Origin: GCA-2690565 sp002457235
GTDB taxonomy: Bacteria > Verrucomicrobiota > Verrucomicrobiia > Opitutales > Coraliomargaritaceae
Reading direction: 5' to 3'
DNA length: 64,000 nt
Assembly (NCBI GenBank): GCA_045565695.1
Contig: JBJLEZ010000001.1
Span: 124,001-188,000 of the forward strand
Shown: positions 17,267 to 25,654 of the stretch, one piece after another
Layout of the letters: each line of letters starts with the position of its first letter
Position numbering within the stretch: position 1 is the first letter of the stretch
The notes under the pieces: generated by a model
Told to the model about the DNA's origin: nothing
The model's database searches: none
Seen by the model: only the letters and a program-made list of their open reading frames with translations
Position numbers and translations under genes: made by a program

Positions 17267-18661
17267 TTGTCCACTATTTGCGCGATTCAATTATCCGCTG
17301 AGACTGATCCCGAAGCGTATGATTTCGAAGATTATATGGGCGTATGGCAAACTGAGATAAACAATGAAGCCATTTATCTATTAATTAAAAAGAATTCTGT
17401 TGCACGTTATTTTTACAAAGACCGTATTGATAATAGCGTATATAAAGGCACCTGGAAACTTGCTGAAGATAATACCTTGTTGGTCTCAAGCTTAGATTTT
17501 GAAAACTTACGCTTTCAATTAAAGCGTGACTCTGAAGAAGGTAAAAATACTCACGATGAGACAGGCATTACAGCTTTAACAAAAGTATCCGAAGGGTTAC
17601 TTGGTGAATGGGCACGACCACCCGATTATGAAGCACCTAAAAATAAATATATGCCATCAACCTACTTTGGACTATGGGAAACGCAGGATCAAAAAAACTC
17701 ACAATTAATTAAAGTTTTGGATAATCGAACGGTTATCAGTTTCAATAAAGAGGAATCAACTTCAAAACTTCGAAATATACTTCAAGGAGAATGGTATAAA
17801 CACGGTAAACAATTACACATTGCATGGGAAGATGGTACCTATAGCATCATTGATAATCGCAATGAAAACCAGGTGAAGTTGTTTAATTTCGATTCAGGCG
17901 AAGCAATTATTGATGACGCATCTGATTATACTCTGATAACTCAAAGCCAGGACGAATCAGAAGAACCCAATTGGTCAACAAATCAACTTGCTCTAACTCA
18001 GCAACAAAACATATCGCTCTCTCAATTTAACTACAAATCATTGCTTAAATTTTATCGAGGTGAATGGATAACTCTCGACGAGACGCACCCTGATGCAATT
18101 GAGATTATGAAATTCAGCCGTTTTGGAGGAGTCGATTTAGCATCTGATAAAAAAACCAATGGCAATTGGTATCTTTCCGGGAAGGGCTGTTTGATTAATT
18201 TAGAAGACGGTATTCGGATGCGATTAAAACATATAGGCAGCGCCTTTCTAATATTTGTTTACGAGGCAAACCGTCCGTTAGATGCATATCCTAATAAAAT
18301 TTTAAAAGCCGCACCTTTACATCCCCAAAAGCTCGATATGCTAAATTCAGAGGTTTATTTTACATTAAAATTACTCGATCAAGTCGAACAGCTTCACCCA
18401 AAAGAAAAAAATGCAATTCCCTTGATTTCAAATTGGTCGAATCGGGATACGATCAATCCATCACCTAGTAGCCCATGGTGGTGGCCGATCTGGAGTGATA
18501 ATCCGAAAACTAAAGAAGCCGATACTTTTTCTGCAAATAATCTATCTCCATCGTTGACAAATGATGCAGATTCAATCGCTTCTAATAAAGAATCTAAACA
18601 AAAAAATTTGCCAGATCCTGTAGACCAACCAAATAAATCAAAATGGATATGGCCTTTTTAA
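17267..18661 (+). CDS. Exported protein with three W-containing beta repeats, function unknown
   Basis: I do not recognise the family. The open frame (464 residues from a TTG) has three related units starting YMGVWQTE (about 23), YFGLWETQ (about 133) and YRGEWITL (about 262), each followed by strand-rich text and a G-x-W segment (KGTWKL, QGEWYK, NGNWYL), like repeated lipocalin-type or beta-sandwich domains. The Pro/Trp-rich end is WWWPIW...KWIWPF. In the same frame upstream of the TTG lies RQIPILLRLVLIISLSTICA, a signal-peptide core without its own start. An ATG at 17212 would supply MNTS in front if one T of the pair at 17220-17221 were absent, so the true gene probably starts at 17212 with a frameshift. 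Confidence 0.7.
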   Translation: MSTICAIQLSAETDPEAYDFEDYMGVWQTEINNEAIYLLIKKNSVARYFYKDRIDNSVYKGTWKLAEDNTLLVSSLDFENLRFQLKRDSEEGKNTHDETGITALTKVSEGLLGEWARPPDYEAPKNKYMPSTYFGLWETQDQKNSQLIKVLDNRTVISFNKEESTSKLRNILQGEWYKHGKQLHIAWEDGTYSIIDNRNENQVKLFNFDSGEAIIDDASDYTLITQSQDESEEPNWSTNQLALTQQQNISLSQFNYKSLLKFYRGEWITLDETHPDAIEIMKFSRFGGVDLASDKKTNGNWYLSGKGCLINLEDGIRMRLKHIGSAFLIFVYEANRPLDAYPNKILKAAPLHPQKLDMLNSEVYFTLKLLDQVEQLHPKEKNAIPLISNWSNRDTINPSPSSPWWWPIWSDNPKTKEADTFSANNLSPSLTNDADSIASNKESKQKNLPDPVDQPNKSKWIWPF

Positions 18662-18711
18662 TTCACATATTTTATTTCAACCAATTTATCTGAGGATATT
18701 TTACACTTATT

Positions 18712-19968
18712 ATGAATCCACTCAATGACACACCATTGGAGCAATTAGATCCTGAAATCGCACAATTAATCGAGAAAGAGAAACAAAGGCAACAATCTCA
18801 TATTGAATTAATTGCCTCTGAAAACTTTACCTACCCTGCCATTATGGAATCACAGGGAAGCATACTCACTAACAAATATGCTGAAGGTTACCCGAACAAG
18901 CGTTACTACGGAGGTTGTGAATTCGTTGATTCAATTGAGGAAATTGCAATTGAGAGAGCCAAATCCCTCTTCGGTGCCGATCATGCAAACGTGCAACCAC
19001 ATGCTGGAAGCCAAGCTAATGCAGCAGTATACCTATCCGTTTTGAAACCTGGTGATAAGATTTTAACCATGAATTTGTCAGATGGAGGCCACCTAACACA
19101 TGGACACCCAATGAATTTCAGTGGAATCTACCATGAAGTTGTTCATTACGGTGTGAGCAGTGACAAGGGCTTAATTGATTACGATGCAATTGAAGCAAGT
19201 GCAAAGAAAGAGCTACCAAAGATGATTACCGTAGGTGCATCTGCGTACTCAAGAGTGATTGATTTCGAGCGAATGGGTGCGATTGCTAAATCTGTTGGAG
19301 CTTATCTCTTAGCCGATATTGCTCACATTGCTGGACTCGTAGCTGCAGGGGTTCATCCATCTCCCGTGCCGCATGCAGATTTTGTAACCACCACCACACA
19401 CAAAACACTTCGTGGACCAAGAGGCGGTCTGATTTTATGCAAGGAAGAGCATGCAAAAAAAATAGATACAGCGGTTTTCCCTGGAACGCAAGGCGGACCT
19501 TTGATGCATGTAATTGCAGCAAAAGCAACCTGTTTCCAAGAAGCACAAACCGATCAATTTAAAGCCTACCAAAGACAAGTCGCAAAGAATGCGAATGCCT
19601 TGGCGAACGCCCTTATTGAAAAGGGTCATACAGTTGTCAGTGGCGGTACTGACAATCATTTATTCATGATTGATCTAAGAGTGAAATATCCAGATTTAAC
19701 AGGTAAGATAGCTCAAAATGCACTTGATAAAGCAAATATTACAGCAAATAAAAATACTGTCCCAGGTGAAACTCGAAGCCCTTTTCAAACAAGTGGAATT
19801 CGAATTGGGACCCCTGCCGTGACCAGCCGAGGTATGGTGGAAGACGATATGCTCGAAATCGCCAAGGCTATCAATTTAGTATTAGATAATATTGAAGATG
19901 AGGATAAAATTGCTGAAGCAAAGGCCATTGCTATTAATTTATGTGCGAAATATCCACTGCCTTACTAG
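18712..19968 (+). CDS. glyA: Serine hydroxymethyltransferase
   Basis: The 418-residue protein carries all GlyA signatures: ELIASENFTYPAIMESQGS, LTNKYAEGYPNKRYYGGCE, NVQPHAGSQANAAVY, GHLTHGHPMNFSG, and the PLP-lysine motif TTTTHKTLRGPRGG (Lys at about 230). It interconverts serine and glycine while charging tetrahydrofolate with a one-carbon unit for purine, thymidylate and methionine synthesis. Length and start are standard. It lies about 50 bases after the three-repeat protein gene, and is followed by the pseudopilin gene. Confidence 0.97.
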   Translation: MNPLNDTPLEQLDPEIAQLIEKEKQRQQSHIELIASENFTYPAIMESQGSILTNKYAEGYPNKRYYGGCEFVDSIEEIAIERAKSLFGADHANVQPHAGSQANAAVYLSVLKPGDKILTMNLSDGGHLTHGHPMNFSGIYHEVVHYGVSSDKGLIDYDAIEASAKKELPKMITVGASAYSRVIDFERMGAIAKSVGAYLLADIAHIAGLVAAGVHPSPVPHADFVTTTTHKTLRGPRGGLILCKEEHAKKIDTAVFPGTQGGPLMHVIAAKATCFQEAQTDQFKAYQRQVAKNANALANALIEKGHTVVSGGTDNHLFMIDLRVKYPDLTGKIAQNALDKANITANKNTVPGETRSPFQTSGIRIGTPAVTSRGMVEDDMLEIAKAINLVLDNIEDEDKIAEAKAIAINLCAKYPLPY

Positions 19969-20021
19969 CTAGCACTAAGTTAAGTATTTACACCATCTGA
20001 AGATTCGATTTAGTAAATAGA

Positions 20022-20732
20022 ATGAAGAAACAAATTAACAAACTTTCAGGATTTACCCTCATTGAGTTGCTGACTGTTGTGGCAATCATTGGTGTTCTTG
20101 CCAGTATTTTGATACCGGTTGTTGGAAATGTACAACAAAGAGCACAACAACTGAAGTCTCAATCTAACCTCAGAGCGATTGGGCAAACTTACATTAATTA
20201 CTCATCAGGTGGAGCTAGAGTGAAAACCATCACTCAAGCAAAACTAGAAAGAACCCAAAGTGGAGATAATATCTACGGAGTTATAGAATTATTGGCTAAG
20301 CATGGCGGTTTAACCGATGCATCTATTTGGTTTATTGACGCAGATCCAGCTATATCACAATACGATGGAATCATGCCAGATATTATAGGTTTTAAAAATG
20401 ATAATAATATTTTTGAATTATCCGATGAATGGGTAAATGATTTGCCAGTAGCGTATGACTTTGCCATTGGACTTAATCCTTCAAGCGCAAATGCAACAAA
20501 AACCCCACTTGCATGGACTAGAGGTTTAAATTCATCTGGTACATGGCCAAAATCAAGTCCTTGGGGCGGAGGCGGACATATCTTATTTTATGATGGCCAC
20601 GTAGAGTTCTTCAATGAAATTGGCGAAGATGACGGCTTTCTTGTAAACCCTAAAACGGGTAAACCAACCAGCAATATTTATGAAATCATTGATGAAGCCA
20701 ATATTCGTAAAGCACCTGAATTCAACTTATAA
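20022..20732 (+). CDS. Prepilin-type (type II secretion pseudopilin-like) protein with H-X9-DG end
   Basis: The N-terminus MKKQINKLSGFTLIELLTVV is a class III prepilin signal: cleavage by prepilin peptidase after G, N-methylated F, and the essential Glu at position +5, followed by a hydrophobic helix. The C-terminal half has the GGGHILFYDGHVEFFNE segment typical of the large paralogous families of Planctomycetota, Verrucomicrobiota and Lentisphaerota. At 236 residues it is normal for these. It probably becomes a subunit of a short pilus or secretion pseudopilus; the pilus-like operon at 47260-53965 is a candidate assembly system. A strong terminator follows. Confidence 0.9.
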   Translation: MKKQINKLSGFTLIELLTVVAIIGVLASILIPVVGNVQQRAQQLKSQSNLRAIGQTYINYSSGGARVKTITQAKLERTQSGDNIYGVIELLAKHGGLTDASIWFIDADPAISQYDGIMPDIIGFKNDNNIFELSDEWVNDLPVAYDFAIGLNPSSANATKTPLAWTRGLNSSGTWPKSSPWGGGGHILFYDGHVEFFNEIGEDDGFLVNPKTGKPTSNIYEIIDEANIRKAPEFNL

Positions 20733-20752
20733 TTTAATCTCAAAAAATTTGT

Positions 20753-20791
20753 AAAAGCTCAATTCAGTGCCAAGCTAATTGAGCTTTTTTT
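20753..20791 (+). terminator. Rho-independent terminator after the pseudopilin gene
   Basis: AAAAGCTCAATT pairs perfectly with AATTGAGCTTTT across a 12-base loop and ends in seven T. It lies 20 bases past the pseudopilin stop. Confidence 0.88.
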
Positions 20792-20838
20792 ATTTAAAAA
20801 TCACAAAATTTTCCTAAAGTACTCAATATTCAATTAAT

Positions 20839-22512
20839 ATGAAAAAAGATAGGGTCTACATATTCGGTCACAAAAACCCTGACGCTGATGCGATTTGCTC
20901 TGCTATCGCCTATGAAGCATTCAAGCATGCGACTGGAAATAATGAATTTGTGGCGGCTCGCTGCGGAAATACGAATGCTCGTATCGAAGCAATTTTGGAT
21001 TATTTCAGATGCCCTGTGCCTCAATTCATTGGTGATGTAACTCCAAGGATAAATGATATTATGCGCAGTGAAGTTCAGTCTGTGAGTAAACAAAGTACCT
21101 GCTTTGAAGCGTTAGAAAAAATCGACCAACATGATGTCCGAGTTTTACCAGTTGTTGATGCAAAAAACCGCGTTGAAGGCTTAATTTCTTTTTTCCAATT
21201 AGGAGAGTTCTTTATTCCTAGTCCCAAAGAATCTCGAGATCTGCGCCGGGTTTATACTAATATCGAATCCATCATTCGTTCACTGAATGCCATACCGATC
21301 AACACTATACAAAAGGACTTAATCGAAGAGCTTTCGGTTCATGTCGGAGCTATGGATATAATCTCTTTTGGAGAACACCATAAAAAATTAAATACACCCA
21401 TTGACCGATCGATTATAGTGGTTGGTGATCGCAAAGATATCCAAGAAAAATCAATTAACCTTGGCGTACGATTATTGATTATCTCTGGTGGCTTATCTGT
21501 AGAGGAATCAATTGTTGAAATGGCCAAAGTAAAAGGCGTGAGCTTAATCATCAGTCCTTATGACTCGGCCACTACCTCGTGGATTGTCCGAACGGCTAGC
21601 CAATTAGAAGGTCTTATCGAAAATCGCATACATTGCTTTCAAAAGGACGATCGAGTCAGTTCTATTAAAAAACGAATTGCTGGGTTAGATGATCCTTTGT
21701 ACATGGTGGTTGAAGGCGAAAAAGAGCTGATTGGGGTATTTTCAAAAAGTGATATTTTGAGACCCACACGAAAGAAAATTGTTTTAGTGGATCACAATGA
21801 AATCAGCCAAGCTGTTGATGGAGCTAACGAAGTTAAAATATTAGAAGTGATTGACCACCATAAACTCGGTAACTTACCGAGCGAAGAACCAGTATTATTC
21901 ATCAATCGCCCTGTCGGCTCTACATGCTCGATTATTGCAGATTTGTTTCGTTCACAAAGAATCCCTGTTGATCAAAGTATAGCGGGCATTCTCATGTCAG
22001 GTATTATTTCCGATACCCTACTTTTAAATAGTCCAACAACAACTCCTTTAGAAAAAGAGCTTTTAGAGTGGCTTGAGCCTACCGCTAAAATCCAATCAGA
22101 AAAATTGGCAGATATCATATTTTCAACGGGTTCTGTAGTTTTGAATCAAAGTGCAGAAGACACCATTGAAAGTGATTGTAAAATTTACGAAGAAAATGAC
22201 ATCACTTATTCTGTTTCGCAAATTGAAGAGCTTGGCTTCGATAATGTGAAAGGGAAAATTAAAGATTTAAAAAAAGCACTCAAACACTTTAGAGAAAGTC
22301 AAAAGCACTTCTTTAGTATGCTTTTAATTACAGATATTAATTCACACGATTCCTTATTATTAGTTGCCTGTGATGCTGAATTAAAAGAGGAAATAAAATT
22401 TCCTGTTCACAGCAGATACAGCGCTAATTTACTTAAAGGCGTAGTCAGTCGTAAAAAACAACTACTCCCTTATATTGCCTCAATGTTAAAAAATTTAGGC
22501 ATAAAGAGTTAA
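20839..22512 (+). CDS. ppaC: Putative manganese-dependent inorganic pyrophosphatase with CBS and DRTGG domains
   Basis: The 557-residue protein is a family II pyrophosphatase (DHH phosphoesterase) with a regulatory insert. The catalytic N-terminus has GHKNPDADAICSAIAYE (H-x-x-P-D-x-D), and after the insert come LVDHNE, VIDHHKLGN (DHH motif), RPVGSTCSII and the DHHA2 domain to the end. Between them lie a CBS motif (about 75-125, DVRVLPVVDAKNRVEGL), a DRTGG domain (about 140-265) and a second CBS motif (about 268-318). In CBS-PPases adenine nucleotides bound to this insert control activity. The enzyme hydrolyses PPi released by biosynthesis. It is a single gene behind a terminator. Confidence 0.93.
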   Translation: MKKDRVYIFGHKNPDADAICSAIAYEAFKHATGNNEFVAARCGNTNARIEAILDYFRCPVPQFIGDVTPRINDIMRSEVQSVSKQSTCFEALEKIDQHDVRVLPVVDAKNRVEGLISFFQLGEFFIPSPKESRDLRRVYTNIESIIRSLNAIPINTIQKDLIEELSVHVGAMDIISFGEHHKKLNTPIDRSIIVVGDRKDIQEKSINLGVRLLIISGGLSVEESIVEMAKVKGVSLIISPYDSATTSWIVRTASQLEGLIENRIHCFQKDDRVSSIKKRIAGLDDPLYMVVEGEKELIGVFSKSDILRPTRKKIVLVDHNEISQAVDGANEVKILEVIDHHKLGNLPSEEPVLFINRPVGSTCSIIADLFRSQRIPVDQSIAGILMSGIISDTLLLNSPTTTPLEKELLEWLEPTAKIQSEKLADIIFSTGSVVLNQSAEDTIESDCKIYEENDITYSVSQIEELGFDNVKGKIKDLKKALKHFRESQKHFFSMLLITDINSHDSLLLVACDAELKEEIKFPVHSRYSANLLKGVVSRKKQLLPYIASMLKNLGIKS

Positions 22513-22677
22513 AACAATACATTTAGTTAAATTTAAAAAGTACCGTTTATAGTTTCTAGAAATTATAAACATTCTATTAAATCTCACTAGATAAGTCAGC
22601 TTGTACTAGATTTTACAGTAATTTTACAATAACTTGTAATATCTAAATATTAAAGAATCTATAGTTATAGTTAATCA

Positions 22678-22890
22678 ATGAGTAATAAACAAATTAATTG
22701 TTGGATAGGCGACGATACCCTAAAAGAAATTGAAAGAAGAGCAAAGCTTCACAATATGAAAACTTCAGCATACGGCTCTTTAATTCTTAATAATTGGTTT
22801 AAAAAATCCGGATCTCAAACTCCTATTGAGACCGAGCTAGAAGAACTCAGAAATCTAGTCAAAAAGGGGAAATTAGACAAAAAAAGATAA
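22678..22890 (+). CDS. Small basic protein, possible ribbon-helix-helix DNA-binding protein
   Basis: The 70-residue protein reads MSNKQINCWIGDDTLKEIERRAKLHNMKTSAYGSLILNNW and onward: a short strand with alternating residues (INCWIG), a helix (DTLKEIERRAKLHN), a turn (MKTSAYG) and a second helix. This is the layout of Arc/CopG/MetJ-type ribbon-helix-helix repressors. The tail is acidic then Lys-rich. No toxin partner is adjacent, so an orphan regulator is more likely than an antitoxin. The frame is isolated, between the pyrophosphatase and the converging sdhB, with 165 bases of AT-rich sequence upstream. Confidence 0.6.
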   Translation: MSNKQINCWIGDDTLKEIERRAKLHNMKTSAYGSLILNNWFKKSGSQTPIETELEELRNLVKKGKLDKKR

Positions 22891-22915
22891 GATTAAACGT
22901 GCTAAGCATTTAATC
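22891..22915. terminator. Weak hairpin between the small protein and sdhB
   Basis: GATTAAA and TTTAATC pair across an 11-base loop between the two converging stop codons. There is no clear T run on the plus strand, so its function as a terminator is uncertain. Confidence 0.35.
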
Positions 22916-23679
22916 TAGAATTGTAAAATTTTCTTTAAGCTAGAGGTATGATAGTCTCTATTCAGTTGTGCAATTACATCTAAGTTAATTGATTTAGGGC
23001 AAACACTCTCACAGGCCCCAATATTTGTGCAGCCACCAAAGCCTGCTTGATCCATCGCTTGTACCATTAGAACGGAACGACGCCCTTTTTCTGCCTTTCC
23101 TTGCGGAAGACTGTTTAAATGACTGACTTTCGCTCCAGTGAATAGCATGGCTGATGCATTTGGACATGCGGCCACGCAAGCTCCACAGCCAATACAAGCA
23201 GCCGCGTCCATTGCTTTATCTGCGACTTCTTTTGGGATAGGGATCTCATTGGCATCAACTGCACTACCCGTTCTTGCCGTAACAAATCCGCCCGACTGCA
23301 TAATCTTATCAAAGGCTGATCGATCTACTGCTAAATCTTTAATTACCGGAAACGCATTCGCTCTCCAAGGCTCAATTGTAATCGTGTCACCATCTTTGAA
23401 ATGGCGCATGTGTAATTGACAGGTTGTTGTTGCTTTTTCGGGACCATGTGGCTCACCATTGATCACTAAAGAACACATACCGCAGATTCCTTCTCGACAA
23501 TCATGATCAAAAGCCACGGGTACAGAATTTTCAGAAACTAAAGATTCATTTAAAGTATCCAACATTTCAAGAAAAGAGGCTTCTTCAGAAATATTATCGA
23601 CTGAGTAATCAACATATTCACCTTTTGAATTCTTACTCTCTTGACGCCAAATTTTGAGATTTAATTTCATACCAAACAA
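22915..23679 (-). CDS. sdhB: Succinate dehydrogenase/fumarate reductase iron-sulfur subunit
   Basis: The 254-residue protein has the plant-type 2Fe-2S ligands in DHDCREGICGMCSLVI (about 59-74), the 4Fe-4S motif CIGCGACVAACPNA and the 3Fe-4S motif CTNIGACESVCPKSI. It passes electrons from the SdhA flavin to the SdhC haem/quinone site at the inner membrane. The form matches the three-gene (type B) enzymes of Bacteroidota, Chlamydiota and Verrucomicrobiota. It lies directly after sdhA in the order sdhC-sdhA-sdhB. Confidence 0.96.
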   Translation of the reverse strand: MFGMKLNLKIWRQESKNSKGEYVDYSVDNISEEASFLEMLDTLNESLVSENSVPVAFDHDCREGICGMCSLVINGEPHGPEKATTTCQLHMRHFKDGDTITIEPWRANAFPVIKDLAVDRSAFDKIMQSGGFVTARTGSAVDANEIPIPKEVADKAMDAAACIGCGACVAACPNASAMLFTGAKVSHLNSLPQGKAEKGRRSVLMVQAMDQAGFGGCTNIGACESVCPKSINLDVIAQLNRDYHTSSLKKILQF

Positions 23680-25623
23680 TTATTTATAACTACGAGTCGC
23701 TAATGCTACATTTTCAAAAGCTAAATCTTCTTTCTGCAATACAGGTATTTGACCCTCTCCTTTATATTCCCAGACACCGACAAAAGCATAATCCGTATCA
23801 TTTCTTAATGCTTCCCCTTCTTTTGTTTGGTGCTCTTCACGGAAATGTCCACCGCAGGATTCTTCACGCATTAGAGCATCACGACACATCAATTCTCCAA
23901 ACTCGATAAAGTCCGCTACACGACCTGCACGTTCAAGCTCAGCATTCAATTGTTCAGCTTTCCCTACAACTAGAACGTTTTGCCAAAACTCCTCTTTCAA
24001 TTTTTGCAATTTATCAATCGCTTCATTCAGGCCTTCTTGATTCCGAGACATTCCACAAAAATCCCAAATAATCTGCCCTGTTTCCTTATGAAAAGAACGC
24101 GGTGAGCGAGTTCCTTTTGTATTCATAAATTGACTGATTCTTTGTTTTACTTCCGCCTCAACTTGTTCAAAAGCGGTATTTTTGGTATCAGAAAAGCCTG
24201 CTTCAGCGATGCCCAACTCTCCCAGATAATTACCGACTGTATAAGGGACAACAAAATAGCCATCGGCTAAGCCTTGCATCAAAGCAGAGGCTCCTAAACG
24301 ATTAGCTCCATGATCAGAAAAGTTTGCCTCTCCAGCGACAAACAGGCCAGGGATTGAGCTTTGTAAATTATAGTCCACCCAGAGCCCTCCCATCGTATAA
24401 TGCACCGCAGGGAAAATCATCATCGGTGTCTTATAAGGATTTTCTCCAGTGATTCGATTATACATCTCGAACAGGTTGCCATAACGCTCCCGTATGGCTT
24501 GTTCTCCATCACGAAGAATCGCATCTCGAAAATCAAGATAGACTCCCAATCCTGAGCTCGCGACACCAAGACCTTCATCGCAAACTTCTTTCGCCGAGCG
24601 TGAAGATATATCTCTTGGTGCTAGATTACCGAAACTCGGGTATTTTCTTTCTAAATAATAATCCCTATCTTCTTCCGCAATAGTATTTGGATCAAGCTCT
24701 CCTGAACGAATCTTTTCAGCGAGTTCTTTAGATTTGGGAACCCAAACCCGACCATCGTTTCGCAAAGACTCAGACATCAAAGTCAACTTAGCCTGATCTT
24801 CCCCATGAACCGGAATACAAGTTGGATGAATCTGAGTAAAACAAGGATTTGCAAAGCCAGCACCACGTTTGTAAGCTCGGTATGTAGCAGTTACATTACA
24901 CGCCTGAGCATTGGTTGAAAGGTAAAATACATTACCATAACCACCGCTAGCTAAAACGACACAATCCGCTGCGTGACGTGTGATTTCTCCCGTCACTAAA
25001 TTTCTAACAATAATGCCTTTAGCATGACCCTCAACCACCACCAAATCCAACATCTCATGACGAGTATACATCGTCACTTTGCCTAAACCTATTTGACGAT
25101 TCAAACTAGAATAGGCACCTAAGAGCAATTGTTGCCCCGTCTGTCCTCGAGCATAAAAAGTTCTAGAGACTTGTGCACCGCCAAAGGAACGGTTGGCTAA
25201 CAGACCTCCGTACTCTCGAGCGAATGGTACACCTTGTGAAACACATTGGTCGATGATCTTAGTGCTAACTTCTGCCAGTCGATACACATTAGCTTCTCTC
25301 GAGCGATAGTCCCCTCCTTTAATTGTGTCATAAAATAATCGTTGGACGCTGTCTCCGTCATTTTGGTAATTTTTTGCAGCATTGATTCCGCCTTGAGCAG
25401 CGATACTATGAGCTCTTCTCGGACTATCTTGATAACAGAAACAGGATACATTATACCCTTGTTCAGCTAAACTTGCGGCTGCAGAACTGCCGGCTAAGCC
25501 AGATCCAACAACTATTACATTATATTTACGGCGATTCGATGGATTGACCAATCGCATATTAAATTTATGATTAGACCACTTTTCAGATAAAGGTCCTTCG
25601 GGTATTTTTGAGTCTAAATTCAT
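23680..25623 (-). CDS. sdhA: Succinate dehydrogenase/fumarate reductase flavoprotein subunit
   Basis: The 647-residue flavoprotein has the FAD dinucleotide fold (VVGSGLAGSSAAASLAEQGY at about 38-57), the covalent-FAD histidine region RRAHSIAAQGGINAAKNYQN, and the active-site stretch GFANPCFTQIHPTCIPVHGE. Near the end come GGLWVDYNLQSSIPGLFVAG and EANFSDHGANRLGASALMQG. It oxidises succinate to fumarate (or the reverse) at the cytoplasmic face. The type B pattern is indicated by the long N-terminus and by the partner SdhC with one polypeptide. It ends directly at the start of sdhB. Confidence 0.97.
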   Translation of the reverse strand: MNLDSKIPEGPLSEKWSNHKFNMRLVNPSNRRKYNVIVVGSGLAGSSAAASLAEQGYNVSCFCYQDSPRRAHSIAAQGGINAAKNYQNDGDSVQRLFYDTIKGGDYRSREANVYRLAEVSTKIIDQCVSQGVPFAREYGGLLANRSFGGAQVSRTFYARGQTGQQLLLGAYSSLNRQIGLGKVTMYTRHEMLDLVVVEGHAKGIIVRNLVTGEITRHAADCVVLASGGYGNVFYLSTNAQACNVTATYRAYKRGAGFANPCFTQIHPTCIPVHGEDQAKLTLMSESLRNDGRVWVPKSKELAEKIRSGELDPNTIAEEDRDYYLERKYPSFGNLAPRDISSRSAKEVCDEGLGVASSGLGVYLDFRDAILRDGEQAIRERYGNLFEMYNRITGENPYKTPMMIFPAVHYTMGGLWVDYNLQSSIPGLFVAGEANFSDHGANRLGASALMQGLADGYFVVPYTVGNYLGELGIAEAGFSDTKNTAFEQVEAEVKQRISQFMNTKGTRSPRSFHKETGQIIWDFCGMSRNQEGLNEAIDKLQKLKEEFWQNVLVVGKAEQLNAELERAGRVADFIEFGELMCRDALMREESCGGHFREEHQTKEGEALRNDTDYAFVGVWEYKGEGQIPVLQKEDLAFENVALATRSYK

Positions 25624-25654
25624 TTCGTAATTGCGCTAAAAATTAAATCTTAAA

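Noticed and set aside
22678..22890. Toxin-antitoxin module
   Set aside because: No candidate toxin is encoded on either side; only an orphan small protein can be supported.
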